Assembly: GCA_937965695.1 (NCBI GenBank)
Contig: CALCKW010000009.1
Span: 1 to 64,000 of the forward strand
Direction: 5' to 3'
DNA length: 64,000 nucleotides
Source of the DNA: an uncultured Granulosicoccaceae bacterium
GTDB lineage: Bacteria; Pseudomonadota; Gammaproteobacteria; CALCKW01
The notes under the pieces were generated by a model, which ran no database searches, was not told where the DNA came from, and saw only the letters and a program-made list of their open reading frames with translations. Shown piece after piece: positions 16,278 to 25,301 of the stretch (positions within the stretch are counted from its first letter, which is position 1; every line of letters begins with the position of its first letter). The translations under genes were made by a program, and so were the position numbers.

Positions 16278-17651
16278 ATGCCCGTTTTGATGCCTCGCGT
16301 TTTGCGGGCTGAACTCAACCGCTTACTGCTTATGGCTACGCCTTTGATCGGCGCCCATATTCTGCAGATGGGCAACGGTTTGGTCGACACGTTAGTGGCA
16401 GGGCAACTGGGCCGTGAAGCGCTAGCGGCAGCCGGTATTGGTGCGGCTGTTTGGTTTATCGTTGCACTGAGCTGCATTGGGATGCTTGGCAGCCTATCAC
16501 CGGTGATCTCACGCATGCGCGGTCAGGGCCGGCAACTGGAGATTGGCAGCGTAATTCGACAAGGTCTTTGGTTGGCGGCGATTTGGGGAACTTTCGCCCT
16601 GATTTTAATTTTTCTGCTGGCCAACGTGCTCGAACGTGTTGGGATCTCTGAGGAACTCGTGCCTTCGATCAATGACTATCTCGGTGCTGCTGCTTGGGGC
16701 TTACCCGCCATCGCGTTGCTGACTGCCGCGCGGAATGTCTGCGAAGCTACGGGTCTCACGCGCCCTGTTTTGATGGTGCAAGTTCTCGGGTTGATGGTCA
16801 ATATTGTGGCCGACTTGGGCTTTGGTCTAGGCTGGTTTGGTTTGCCTGCACTGGGGCTTGAAGGCATTGGTTGGGCCACGTCGATCGTCATGATTTGCAT
16901 GGCGGCAGCCTTGCTTTTTTTGTTGTCGCAGAAAGGCTTTAAACGCTTTCAGATATACCGTTACTGGGAGTGGCCAAAATTGCAGACACAGCGCCACCTG
17001 CTCAGCTTATCCATCCCGATTTGCCTGGCGATTTTGTTTGAAGCGGGCTTGTTCACGGCAACTTCTGTTCAGATGGGAGTGCTAGGTGTTTTGCCCGCGA
17101 GTGCGCACAACATTGCTATTGGTGTGACGTCATTTTGTTTTATGTTGCCGTTGGGTTTGTCAGCTGCGCTGACCGCTCGTGTTGGCCAATCGTTTGGGCG
17201 ACGATCCATGCCAAGCGTTAAGTTGCGTCTGGTCGCAGGTATCATCGGTGTTGTTGTGATGGCCAGTTGCACGGCATTGCTGCTGTTTCTGCTGCGAAAG
17301 TGGTTGCCGAGTTTGTACACGACAGACGTGCCTGTGCAAAAACTAGCAGCGCAAATGCTGATTTTCGCCGCCATTTTTCAGCTGTCCGATGGCTTGCAGG
17401 TCGTTATGCTTGGCGCGCTTCGCGGATTACACGACACCAAGATGCCCATGCTAATTAACGGGTTTTCCTATTGGGTTATTGCTTTTGGGCTGGGCTATTA
17501 CTTGGCCCACTTTACGGCGCTTGGGGCTTTTGGTTTGTGGATAGGCTTAGTCGTTGGATTGACGATCAGTTTCATCCTGCTTTCTCTGCGCTTGCGAGTT
17601 GTTTTAAAATATCAGGAAACTCAAATGCAAAGCGCAGTGCAACACGCATGA
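16278..17651 (+). CDS. MATE-family multidrug/Na+ efflux transporter
   Basis: A 457-residue membrane protein with about twelve hydrophobic helices in two related halves. The N-terminal segment (MATPLIGAHILQMGNGLVDTLVAGQLG) is the classic MATE/NorM start, with the conserved membrane-embedded aspartate-containing DTLVAG. MATE proteins export drugs and cationic compounds using Na+ or H+ gradients. The stop overlaps the next start as ATGA, so the two are co-translated. The specific substrate cannot be read from the sequence. Confidence 0.93.
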   Translation: MPVLMPRVLRAELNRLLLMATPLIGAHILQMGNGLVDTLVAGQLGREALAAAGIGAAVWFIVALSCIGMLGSLSPVISRMRGQGRQLEIGSVIRQGLWLAAIWGTFALILIFLLANVLERVGISEELVPSINDYLGAAAWGLPAIALLTAARNVCEATGLTRPVLMVQVLGLMVNIVADLGFGLGWFGLPALGLEGIGWATSIVMICMAAALLFLLSQKGFKRFQIYRYWEWPKLQTQRHLLSLSIPICLAILFEAGLFTATSVQMGVLGVLPASAHNIAIGVTSFCFMLPLGLSAALTARVGQSFGRRSMPSVKLRLVAGIIGVVVMASCTALLLFLLRKWLPSLYTTDVPVQKLAAQMLIFAAIFQLSDGLQVVMLGALRGLHDTKMPMLINGFSYWVIAFGLGYYLAHFTALGAFGLWIGLVVGLTISFILLSLRLRVVLKYQETQMQSAVQHA

Positions 17652-18205
17652 CAACACCTTATTATTTTGGTTTCGGCTCCTTGGTCAACGATGAGACCTT
17701 GCCCCAAAATGCGCGTTGGCTACGTGCGAACTTGCACGGATGGCGACGCGCTTGGCGCCACCCTATTCCTGGCTCTCACCCGTGGGCAGCGATGGATGTT
17801 TTGCCAGATCCAAATGCCAGCATTGATGGGTTGTTGGTTGTTGGCGGCGGCGAAATCGACGCCTATCTTGTGCAACGAGAATCCGGTTACGCTTCGCATG
17901 CTTTGGCTCAAAAACAGTTTCAGCTAGAGCAAGCTCTGCCTGCAGAGGCCGCCCCTTGTCTATGGACGAGCAAGACACCCGCACCACCCGATGAAAAACG
18001 TTACCTAATGCAGAGTTACGTCGACGTGGTGATGTCTGGCTATTTACGCCACTTTGGTGAGCCAGGACTGGAGCGATTTGTAGAAAGTACGGATAATTGG
18101 CACCTACCCGTTTTTGATGACAGGGACGATCCACAATATCCGCGCGCTGTTTCTCTATCGCAGCAGGAAAGAGCGATAATTAAAGAACACCAACCCGCAG
18201 GCTGA
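17648..18205 (+). CDS. Gamma-glutamylcyclotransferase-like protein
   Basis: A 185-residue protein starting MTTPYYFGFGSLVN, the GGCT/AIG2 substrate-loop motif (Y-G-S-L). It continues with HGWRRAWRHP and a likely catalytic glutamate in YLVQRESGY. Such proteins cyclise gamma-glutamyl amines or gamma-glutamyl peptides to 5-oxoproline. The start ATG overlaps the MATE stop (ATGA). The longer open frame upstream lies inside the transporter and is not used. A second, different member of this fold occurs at 55724. The substrate is unknown. Confidence 0.72.
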   Translation: MTTPYYFGFGSLVNDETLPQNARWLRANLHGWRRAWRHPIPGSHPWAAMDVLPDPNASIDGLLVVGGGEIDAYLVQRESGYASHALAQKQFQLEQALPAEAAPCLWTSKTPAPPDEKRYLMQSYVDVVMSGYLRHFGEPGLERFVESTDNWHLPVFDDRDDPQYPRAVSLSQQERAIIKEHQPAG

Positions 18206-18230
18206 CTACGGCATCTAGGAGTGACGAACA

Positions 18231-18509
18231 ATGATGAAGCTTTTTAAGATATTGGGCCCTGTCGGATTTTTACTGGTTGGAATCTGTTCGGCACTAGTTA
18301 TTGCTTGGTTGACTGGCTCTCGAGGTTACAAGCTGCTGTTACATGCGGCTATTGCAGTGCCTACAAGTTTTATTGGTCTGTTCTTGCACGACCAAATGGA
18401 CAACACCATGGGTTTAGGAAACATGCAGAGCTTAATTTTGGTCATCGCCTGCACATCGGGTGTCATTGCCGGCGCCATAAATACTATTTGGCTACATAGA
18501 AGTGACTGA
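18231..18509 (+). CDS. Small membrane protein of unknown function
   Basis: A 92-residue protein with a good AGGAG Shine-Dalgarno nine to ten bases before a double ATG. About three hydrophobic stretches are visible (5-27, 34-51, 66-87), with a conserved-looking HDQMDN between the second and third. I do not recognise the family. It follows the GGCT-like gene by 25 bases in the same direction and may belong to the same transcript. Confidence 0.65.
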   Translation: MMKLFKILGPVGFLLVGICSALVIAWLTGSRGYKLLLHAAIAVPTSFIGLFLHDQMDNTMGLGNMQSLILVIACTSGVIAGAINTIWLHRSD

Positions 18510-18652
18510 GAAGTCACTAGGTGTGTCTAAATATTATCATTGAGCTACGAATACATTACTAAGACCCTACATTTGGCAAAGCATGTTCTTAATTGCATAA
18601 GAAGCCGCTTATAATCGTAGATATATTAGATCCAATTGGAGCATCTCGGATC

Positions 18653-20494
18653 ATGCGTCAACGTAGCACCTCTATTTTAAAAAGGCATTCAGACTTCCCT
18701 TCTTTTTTGCGCCAGCTGCGACGCAGTTTTGCCGCTGTGTTAGTGCTCGGCGCGACAAACGTGCTGGCTGACGGTGAGGTCACTGTGGTGGACTCGCACT
18801 TCGAAGCCTCAACACCTTTTCAGTATGTTGAAGAAGGTGTGACCTATTCCTGGGGCAGCGGTCAGGACCAGATCCTCGACGGCTTTTATTACCAAGGTCA
18901 TCACCACTCGCAAATCACTTCGGCGGACAAGGTCGTTTTACAGCGCGTTGATATAGCGGGTGTTGCCACCGGCGAACCCTGCGGTATTTTTGCTGAAGTC
19001 AATGCCAACTCAACCGATTTAGTCGCGAGCTACCCCACTGGCTCAGGCGCGGCGGGCAATTGTGATATGGCTGCGGCGTTGGCTGGCAACGTCATTAATC
19101 GCGGCTCTCTGGATACATTCACAAACACGGGACCCGCACCGAAGAACATTGAAAGGGTCGACTTTGTCTACAGCAACGGCATATTGGCTTCACTCTCGGA
19201 TGCAGGATTAGATGTTGGCGGCCATGTCGTGGCCGAAAAACGCGGCAACAATATCCTGAAGATAGCCGCTATCAGCGCGCTAGATAGCAACGGCGAACCC
19301 AGTGCCTACGGCCCTTTGGTAACTGTTAACGCAGCAGGTTGCTCTGATCCGGATATTTGTTACGGCATCACGGCGGTTAGCGCGAGCTACAGCTTTTTAC
19401 AAAGTGCTTCAATTGCTCCACAAAAAAATGCATTACTGCTATCTGGCGACACGGAGAGCATGGCTATGGCGTTCGTCTCCAGTCGCCACTTAGGTTTGAC
19501 AACTGGCCAGCGGTATTACGGTGTTTCCGTTTTTGCTCGAGACGTCGACGCCTCTGTTCACAACCTGCTCGACCCGACAACGTTCCCACAAGACACGGCT
19601 GATGATTACATCACGCTAGGTGACGGCGCAGATCTTTACGGCGGTATGGCGAGTACCTATTGGGACGACGAGTCCGCTGGTACTGCAGCGGGCGCGCTTG
19701 TCAGTGGCGATGTATTTGTGGATGCAAATAATAACGGTGTGCTGGACGAAGGTGAGGCAGGCATTGACGGCTTAGCTGTCACACTTTATGCCGACAGCGA
19801 CAATGATGGCGTTTTTGATCCAGATAAAGATGAGCTTCTTTTGGTATCCAGCACAGATGCTAACGGAAATTTTGTGTTCCCCGGAATTCCAGACGGTTAT
19901 TACTTTGCTCATCTCGAGGAGGACGGCGGTTCAATACCGGCGGGTCTGTCGGTGCCCGAGGGTAGTAACCCTATCGGTTTTCTCGTGCAAAACGGTCAGT
20001 TTTCACCGCTGGGTTTTGCCTTGGTTGGATTGCAGGGTGACGGTGTTGTAGAAGCGGCTGCAGATACTGCAACTGTGCGACAAGACGTGAGCACTCCTAT
20101 TGATGTTCTTGCAAACGACAGTGACCCTGTTGGTAGTGGCCTCACTATAACGTCAGTGTCCACACCCGCCAACGGCACTGCGGTGGAAGTGGATGGCAAA
20201 ATCGTCTACACCCCAAACCCTGGATACAACGGCCCAGACAGCTTCACTTACAACGTGACGGATGGCAATTCAAATACGTCAACGACGACCGTCGATGTCG
20301 AAGTACTGCGATTTAGCGATCTGAACGACAACGGCTTGGACGACTATGAAGAGTGTGGCTGTACAAGCATCGAGATTATTACCGGTATACACGGAGCTGG
20401 ACCTGGTGGCGGAGCAACATTGTGGTTTCTTGCCTTAGTACTTGTGCTGCCTTTAAGAGCGGTACACAAGCAAAGAACTGGAGAGAGCGCGTGA
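18653..20494 (+). CDS. Large exported surface protein with SdrD-B-like and Ig-like domains and GlyGly-CTERM-like tail
   Basis: About 613 residues from the ATG at 18653, which has a GGAG eleven bases upstream. The open frame extends 20 codons further to a TTG. An N-terminal signal segment (to about residue 40) is followed by a secreted region that I do not recognise. A SdrD B-like repeat (GDVFVDANNNGVLDEGEAGIDG, with Asp-rich calcium-type loops) comes next, then a cadherin-like repeat with DVLANDSDPVGSG and TYNVTDGNSNT. It ends GPGGGATLWFLALVLVLPLR plus basic residues, a rhombosortase-type sorting signal. The next gene, an OmpA-type protein, overlaps its stop (GTGA). An envelope or adhesive role is likely but unproven. 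Confidence 0.75.
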   Translation: MRQRSTSILKRHSDFPSFLRQLRRSFAAVLVLGATNVLADGEVTVVDSHFEASTPFQYVEEGVTYSWGSGQDQILDGFYYQGHHHSQITSADKVVLQRVDIAGVATGEPCGIFAEVNANSTDLVASYPTGSGAAGNCDMAAALAGNVINRGSLDTFTNTGPAPKNIERVDFVYSNGILASLSDAGLDVGGHVVAEKRGNNILKIAAISALDSNGEPSAYGPLVTVNAAGCSDPDICYGITAVSASYSFLQSASIAPQKNALLLSGDTESMAMAFVSSRHLGLTTGQRYYGVSVFARDVDASVHNLLDPTTFPQDTADDYITLGDGADLYGGMASTYWDDESAGTAAGALVSGDVFVDANNNGVLDEGEAGIDGLAVTLYADSDNDGVFDPDKDELLLVSSTDANGNFVFPGIPDGYYFAHLEEDGGSIPAGLSVPEGSNPIGFLVQNGQFSPLGFALVGLQGDGVVEAAADTATVRQDVSTPIDVLANDSDPVGSGLTITSVSTPANGTAVEVDGKIVYTPNPGYNGPDSFTYNVTDGNSNTSTTTVDVEVLRFSDLNDNGLDDYEECGCTSIEIITGIHGAGPGGGATLWFLALVLVLPLRAVHKQRTGESA

Positions 20495-21549
20495 AGCACA
20501 ATAGTTATTCCAAATCGTTTGGTTGCATGCTGGTCGCGTTGCTGGTTGCTGGGCCAACGTTGGGGTTGGCAGCTAACTCACCGAGCGAACGGTATTTTAA
20601 TAAGCGTGTTTATATTGGTGCCGGACTCGGCATCAGCGAGCTTGCGCCTGAATCGACCACTGATGCGTTGAGCATCACTGAAAACAACGACACCAGCGCT
20701 AGTTTGAGGCTTGGTTACGATCTCACTCGACGCTTTTCAATTGACGCCTATGCCGCTGATCTGGGTACGGCCGATGTCAGTTTTATAGGCACACCGGTCG
20801 GTGGTGTCGATTACCAAGTTTACGGCGTCAGCTTGATTAGCTACCTCACTAACCTGGGGTCAAGCTACTCTGATGTTTATGACGATGATGGTTTGTTCCA
20901 GCGCGAAGGCCTGTCGACCTATTTGCGAGTAGGCATTGGAGGCATGAGCAATGACACGGATCGTGTCGACTACGATCGGGACTACAGCACTCACTTTGTG
21001 ATGGGTCTTGGCCTTGAACACGGGTGGTCTAATGGTGTTGCTCTGCGCGCAGAGATCACCTCTTACGACAAAGATGCAAACGAGCTTTCCATGTCACTTC
21101 TCAAACGGTTTGGAGATGCCTCTTATGCTGTCGCTGCAGCGCCTGTTGCTGCGGTTGTTGCCCAAGCTGCAGCGTCTGAAACAATCGCCGTTGAGCCAGT
21201 TGAGCCCCCCGTGCTGCTCGAAAAGCCCATCGTTCTTTTTTCCACCGATGAAAAGCGTATTCAGAATCTCTATATAGCTGTGCTCAAACGCCTAGCTGTG
21301 TCTCTCAACGATTACCCTGATATCAAGATAAAAATTGACGGGCATGCCGATTGGACTGGCCCAGCAGAATACAATTTGGATCTGTCGCAGAGGCGAGCCG
21401 CTGAAGTTCGCGATTTCTTAGCAGCCAACGGTTTAGACCCTGATCGCGTTGTGATTGAAGGATTTGGTGAGCTCAAGCCCATCGCGGACAACAACACTGA
21501 GCGAGGACGCGCACGCAATCGACGCGTTGAGATCAGTCGCCTGCCCTAA
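20491..21549 (+). CDS. OmpA-family outer membrane protein
   Basis: 352 residues from a GTG that overlaps the preceding stop, with GGAGAG upstream. The signal peptide (to about residue 28) precedes an eight-stranded-type beta-barrel region (YIGAGLGISEL to SLLKRFGD). An Ala/Pro linker and a C-terminal OmpA peptidoglycan-binding domain follow: IDGHADWTGPAEYNLDLSQR, then VVIEGFGELKPIADN and RGRARNRRVEI. Such proteins tether the outer membrane to the wall. Coupling to the surface protein upstream suggests a joint envelope function. Confidence 0.92.
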   Translation: MKHNSYSKSFGCMLVALLVAGPTLGLAANSPSERYFNKRVYIGAGLGISELAPESTTDALSITENNDTSASLRLGYDLTRRFSIDAYAADLGTADVSFIGTPVGGVDYQVYGVSLISYLTNLGSSYSDVYDDDGLFQREGLSTYLRVGIGGMSNDTDRVDYDRDYSTHFVMGLGLEHGWSNGVALRAEITSYDKDANELSMSLLKRFGDASYAVAAAPVAAVVAQAAASETIAVEPVEPPVLLEKPIVLFSTDEKRIQNLYIAVLKRLAVSLNDYPDIKIKIDGHADWTGPAEYNLDLSQRRAAEVRDFLAANGLDPDRVVIEGFGELKPIADNNTERGRARNRRVEISRLP

Positions 21550-21680
21550 CCCTTTCTGGCTTTGCTTCGCCGGCTCCCTCTTTGGAATCGGCAGGCACCT
21601 CCCAACCGCTTTTATTGGCTCTTCTCTCCAATACACCAACGTGGCACACTCTCCCTAAATTCTTATAGGTGAAGATTGAA

Positions 21681-21977
21681 ATGCATGTGTTAATGGATAT
21701 TATGGTTTCCCCTGGTGGTGTTGGACTGTCGGTGTCACCTTATGTCGCCGAGTGCGAAAAAATATTTACCGCCGCTGGTCTTAAACATAAGCTGCACGCT
21801 TTTGGCACAAACGTCGAAGGCGAGTGGGACGATGTCATGGCCGCCGTTAAAGCTTGTCATGAAAAGCTACAGGCTATGGGTGCAGTACGTGTCACGAGTC
21901 ATATCAAAATGAGCACTCGGACGGACCGCGCACAGTCGCTGCAGGACAAAGTGTCGAGTGTTGAACAGAAGCTTTAG
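21681..21977 (+). CDS. MTH1187-type thiamine-binding protein (DUF77)
   Basis: A 98-residue protein of the MTH1187/YkoF-like fold. It opens MHVLMDIMVSPGGVGLSVSPYVAEC and has the AFGTNVEGEWDDVMAAVKACHE segment characteristic of DUF77. Structures of relatives bind thiamine-like ligands, but the cellular role is unsettled. I chose the ATG at 21681 because AGGTGA sits eight bases before it. A GTG at 21669 overlaps that site. The gene stands alone, with no thiamine genes around it. Confidence 0.85.
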   Translation: MHVLMDIMVSPGGVGLSVSPYVAECEKIFTAAGLKHKLHAFGTNVEGEWDDVMAAVKACHEKLQAMGAVRVTSHIKMSTRTDRAQSLQDKVSSVEQKL

Positions 21978-22123
21978 AAAGCTAAATACGCTTACTTACG
22001 TGGCGGTTTTACTTCGATGGGACCTGCTCAGCTAGGGCTTTTGAGCAGTCTCATCAAGGTTAGTTTTGGAATGCTAGTCAGGCGACAACAGCCGCTTGCG
22101 ACCGTTTTGACCAGTGTTGTGCC

Positions 22124-22846
22124 CTACCAATATCGAACGGCATACAGCGCCAAGTTGGACACTAACAGAGCCCATCCAAAACTTAAGAATGTGCCGATGA
22201 TAATGTACTCGGCAATGCGGCGTTGGCTAGATTCTTTGATGTCGCCGATGCGAAAAATCGATTTTGCCGCTAGTACAAACCCAACACTGCCCGGCTGGCC
22301 AACAAATACAAAAAGCATCACCAGTGCTCTTTCTAACCACCCAATGAATTGGCCGCCCTTGTTTAGACCTTTCAGTTCGCTATCCAATTCGCTGATTAGC
22401 GGTCCTAAAATAGAGCCGATCAAATACCCACCTGCTGGCACGACCAATACCAGTCCGCTGATGAATGTTAGAGCGGTGTAGTAGAGAGGCACTATGTCCG
22501 CTGGCAATAACAACAGCCAAAGAGACTGACTTGCTGCATTGGGGTAGGCTAACGCCAAACCAAACACGACGGCCAAATGAACAAACTGGTCGAATGCAAA
22601 TGCTCCAAAGTTGTCTGCGAGCACTCGGGTTTTAATGGCATCCATCGCTAAGTGCGATGCAAATATAAGCAGGAGAATCGGCCAGTGTAGACTGCCTAAC
22701 AACACGGCGGTTGTCGCCACTACCACCGTCACATGGATGATCAGTACGTGTGGTTTCTGCTTGTTGTCGACCATCCAGTTTGACTGCAGGACAAAATCGC
22801 CCAGCAAATGCCCAGTCAGTAGTAGGACCAGTGTTTCCAACATCAT
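22124..22846 (-). CDS. DUF3307 membrane protein
   Basis: A 240-residue multi-pass membrane protein. The N-terminal half shows the DUF3307 signature (LLTGHLLGDFVLQSNWMVDNK, then ASHLAMDAIK), and the C-terminal half has several more helices. The function is unknown. It directly follows a SatD-like gene in the same direction with a 57-base gap, a pairing seen in many bacteria, which suggests that the two work together. Confidence 0.85.
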   Translation of the reverse strand: MMLETLVLLLTGHLLGDFVLQSNWMVDNKQKPHVLIIHVTVVVATTAVLLGSLHWPILLLIFASHLAMDAIKTRVLADNFGAFAFDQFVHLAVVFGLALAYPNAASQSLWLLLLPADIVPLYYTALTFISGLVLVVPAGGYLIGSILGPLISELDSELKGLNKGGQFIGWLERALVMLFVFVGQPGSVGFVLAAKSIFRIGDIKESSQRRIAEYIIIGTFLSFGWALLVSNLALYAVRYW

Positions 22847-22903
22847 TCGTCTGTGCCTTCAGTTATGGCAACCCAATAAGGTTTACAAAAACAAATACAA
22901 CCT

Positions 22904-23581
22904 TCAGAGGCTGTCTTCACTCGCCGACCGAACAACCGCCCAATCTGTCGCTTCAAATACCTCTAGGGCATGAGCCACGGCATCCCAGTGTGCAGCGCGT
23001 AGCCCTTTTCCTACAGCTTGCTTACTCACCGGCGGGTTAAGACGTGCTGCAATAGCCGACTGAGAGGGAGAGTTTGGCGGCAGATAAGCGTGTATCAATT
23101 CTGCCTGCCTTTGCGTCCACGTGCCCACCAGCGTGTCACATAACGTCGACACAAGGCGCACCCAAGGTGCCTCTGTTTGTTTTGCGGAAATGTTAACCAA
23201 AAGCCGGGTTCTAGCGAGTCCATCCAACGCTCTACCCGATCGTACAAACGCCGGGCCATCCGATAGGGCCAAAGTCTCTGCCAACACCGTTACCTCGTCG
23301 ATGGCGACAGATAAACGGGTGTCTACACCGCACCGAGCCAATAACGCAGAGCGGATAAATAAAGAAGCGCGAAGCGCTATAGCGGGGTCAGTCAACAGAA
23401 GTTGCCAAGCGTCTCCTCTCGATAGTTCCACAGAATAAGGCACCAGATCATCAGACCAGTGGGAAACAAGCTCACAACTCTCTTTGACGACGGTACGCAC
23501 GCGATTGAGCTCGTCAGAGCTCAATTGCTGTGAGGCGACGATATCACCCGTTAATACCGCGTACATTTTAAGATTAGCCAT
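22904..23581 (-). CDS. SatD-like protein
   Basis: A 225-residue protein beginning MANLKMYAVLTGDIVASQQL, the conserved SatD family start (YAVLTGDIVxS), with a GDAWQ segment in the middle and a helix-turn-helix-like C-terminus (SQSAIAARLNPPVSKQAVGKGL). SatD was named from an acid-tolerance locus in streptococci, but its biochemical activity is unknown. The reading frame extends 22 codons upstream, but the ATG at 23581 matches the family start. It is probably co-transcribed with the DUF3307 gene. Confidence 0.75.
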   Translation of the reverse strand: MANLKMYAVLTGDIVASQQLSSDELNRVRTVVKESCELVSHWSDDLVPYSVELSRGDAWQLLLTDPAIALRASLFIRSALLARCGVDTRLSVAIDEVTVLAETLALSDGPAFVRSGRALDGLARTRLLVNISAKQTEAPWVRLVSTLCDTLVGTWTQRQAELIHAYLPPNSPSQSAIAARLNPPVSKQAVGKGLRAAHWDAVAHALEVFEATDWAVVRSASEDSL

Positions 23582-23701
23582 GCTGCACTCTAGCAAAAGA
23601 GACGCCGTCAGACACGCTGGGCGAGAGTGAATAGGTGCAAAAACCAACAGTATAAAAATCAGAGAGACGCAAAGCTATAACTCTCAATGGTGCAATGCTA
23701 C

Positions 23702-24571
23702 CTATAGATTGAACACTAAACAGTCGCTGTCCGCGGGACATAACTCGCTAAATTGCGAGCTACCGGCAACACCCCTTGGGACACTCTGGCGATCGACATA
23801 TTCAAAACCCATGCGTTCAAAATACCGGCTTGCTGTCTGCGTTAACAGAAACAAACTTTTCAAACCTTGCTGCCTCGCTCTATCAACAGCCAAACGAACA
23901 AGGTCTCGGGCCAAACCTGCACCTCTCACCTCGTCCGCTGTCACCAGAGAGCGGAGCAAAGCACTTTCCGAAAACACCTGAACAGCAATACCTGCAGCCA
24001 AATAGTCACCCTGCTCCACATGGATAAAGTCGCTGGGCGACAGCTGCGCAAAATCTTCAGCGTTTAACCCCGAGCGCTCAAGAAGATCGACGTGCTGGGC
24101 GATCGATTTCGCTGAAGTCTTTATGATTTTTGGCGCTTCGAAACGAGTTTTAAAAACAAATGCCCAAGGACCCAATCCTCTGTTGCGCAAAAGCATTAAC
24201 CGAGCTTTGGCTTCAGTAGTAGTTGGCAAAACACCTGCGGGTACCCACCATAAGACCTGGTGTGAGTCTCCTAAGTCTTCAAACCAATCGCGACGGGATT
24301 TTATAAAGTGCCGATGTTCACTCTTATAAGCGTAATCCTGCAGAGAAACGATATCCCGCCAAAGTGACATATTCACCAAGATTGTGGGATCATCAAAAGG
24401 GCTCAATTGCGTTGCATCCCCTCCTTCATCTTTGAGCCGCCAGATAAATCCGTCACTGCCTTCAGCCAGTTGATTCATCGCTTCGAGACCATCGGCAAAG
24501 CCTCGCATCTTGACATCTTCGAGCGGTGCCCTCATACGGGCAATATTTAGCTGTGCGAGCTGCCAATCCAT
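23702..24571 (-). CDS. DUF3291-GNAT acetyltransferase fusion protein
   Basis: A 289-residue two-domain protein. Residues 1-155 form a DUF3291 domain (WQLAQLNIARMRAPLEDVKM, then DDPTILVNMSLWRDIVSL and HQVLWWVPAG), a ferredoxin-like monooxygenase-type fold. Residues about 160-289 form a GNAT domain with the acetyl-CoA loop VRGAGLARDLVRLAVDRAR and a C-terminal TASRYFERMGFEYVDR, similar to ArsN2-type acetyltransferases. The ATG at 24571 has GGGAG eight bases before it. I do not know the substrate, and no ars genes are adjacent. The fusion itself is unusual. Confidence 0.78.
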   Translation of the reverse strand: MDWQLAQLNIARMRAPLEDVKMRGFADGLEAMNQLAEGSDGFIWRLKDEGGDATQLSPFDDPTILVNMSLWRDIVSLQDYAYKSEHRHFIKSRRDWFEDLGDSHQVLWWVPAGVLPTTTEAKARLMLLRNRGLGPWAFVFKTRFEAPKIIKTSAKSIAQHVDLLERSGLNAEDFAQLSPSDFIHVEQGDYLAAGIAVQVFSESALLRSLVTADEVRGAGLARDLVRLAVDRARQQGLKSLFLLTQTASRYFERMGFEYVDRQSVPRGVAGSSQFSELCPADSDCLVFNL

Positions 24572-25055
24572 TGTATTTTCTCCCATGAAAGTAAAGGACT
24601 CGGCAAACCGAGCATTCCATTATGCACGAGACCGCTGCAAAAAGAACTTCAACTAAAACGACTAAAAAAGCAGCTGTCAATATTGGCAAGGGAGCTTTAG
24701 ATCAAGCTCGGTCAGCTATATCAGTGTGAAAATATTGCCCGCATCAAACCGCGAATTGACAACAACAGTGATGCTACAAGTTAGATAAACAACGCAGCTA
24801 GGGCGAATTTTAAACCTGAGAAAAACTAAAGAAAGTGCCGCGAACTTATAGAGAACGTAACAGCATGCGATAAGTAAAGTCAGGTCAAGGATTCACGGAC
24901 TTCCAGAAACACACTGATATCTATTTCCCAGTAAATTCGGAAAGAATTTCGGACAAGAGTCGCCGAATGAAATTAAAAGATAGAGACAACCAGTTTTAGA
25001 CAAAAACCGCAAAACAGCAGCAAGAAATGCTCTGACTGCACGTTTACAAAACGAG
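24572..25055. other. 484-base intergenic region with no recognised feature
   Basis: The region is AT-rich and contains only short, unconvincing open frames. I saw no tRNA-like cloverleaf, repeat, strong hairpin or intrinsic terminator in it. It separates the DUF3291-GNAT gene from the AOR operon, both leftward. Confidence 0.5.
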
Positions 25056-25301
25056 CTAACCCGCGGCTAACGGTGCCATGATGATAACCGTATCACCCGC
25101 CTGCAACGGGTGTTGCAACGGCTCGGGCAAAAGCGTGTCGTTGATCGATACGACATAACGCTCATCGTCCGGAATGGCCAGAGTTTCAACGAGCTGGGCA
25201 AACACCGCACCCTCAGGTAGCTCAAGCTCTACTCTCCCGCCGGATGCATCGGCGGGCAAGTAATCGCTCATAATGCCTGTGGTTTTGAGCGAGATCTTCA
25301 C
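25056..25301 (-). CDS. MoaD/ThiS-like ubiquitin-fold protein of the AOR operon
   Basis: An 81-residue beta-grasp protein with the MoaD pattern VSINDTLLPEPLQHPLQAGD and VIIMAP near the end. MoaD-type proteins donate sulfur to molybdopterin through a C-terminal Gly-Gly. Here the chain ends PLAAG, with alanine in place of the penultimate glycine. Its ATG overlaps the AOR stop (ATGA), so it is translationally coupled and probably serves the tungsten-pterin cofactor of that enzyme. The altered tail questions whether it is a normal sulfur carrier. Confidence 0.82.
   Translation of the reverse strand: MKISLKTTGIMSDYLPADASGGRVELELPEGAVFAQLVETLAIPDDERYVVSINDTLLPEPLQHPLQAGDTVIIMAPLAAG

Noticed and set aside
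22017-22481. 154-codon rightward frame
   Set aside because: It is antisense to the DUF3307 gene and reads as its shadow.
24462-24689. 75-codon leftward frame upstream of the DUF3291-GNAT gene
   Set aside because: It overlaps the start of that gene in another frame and shows no conserved feature.
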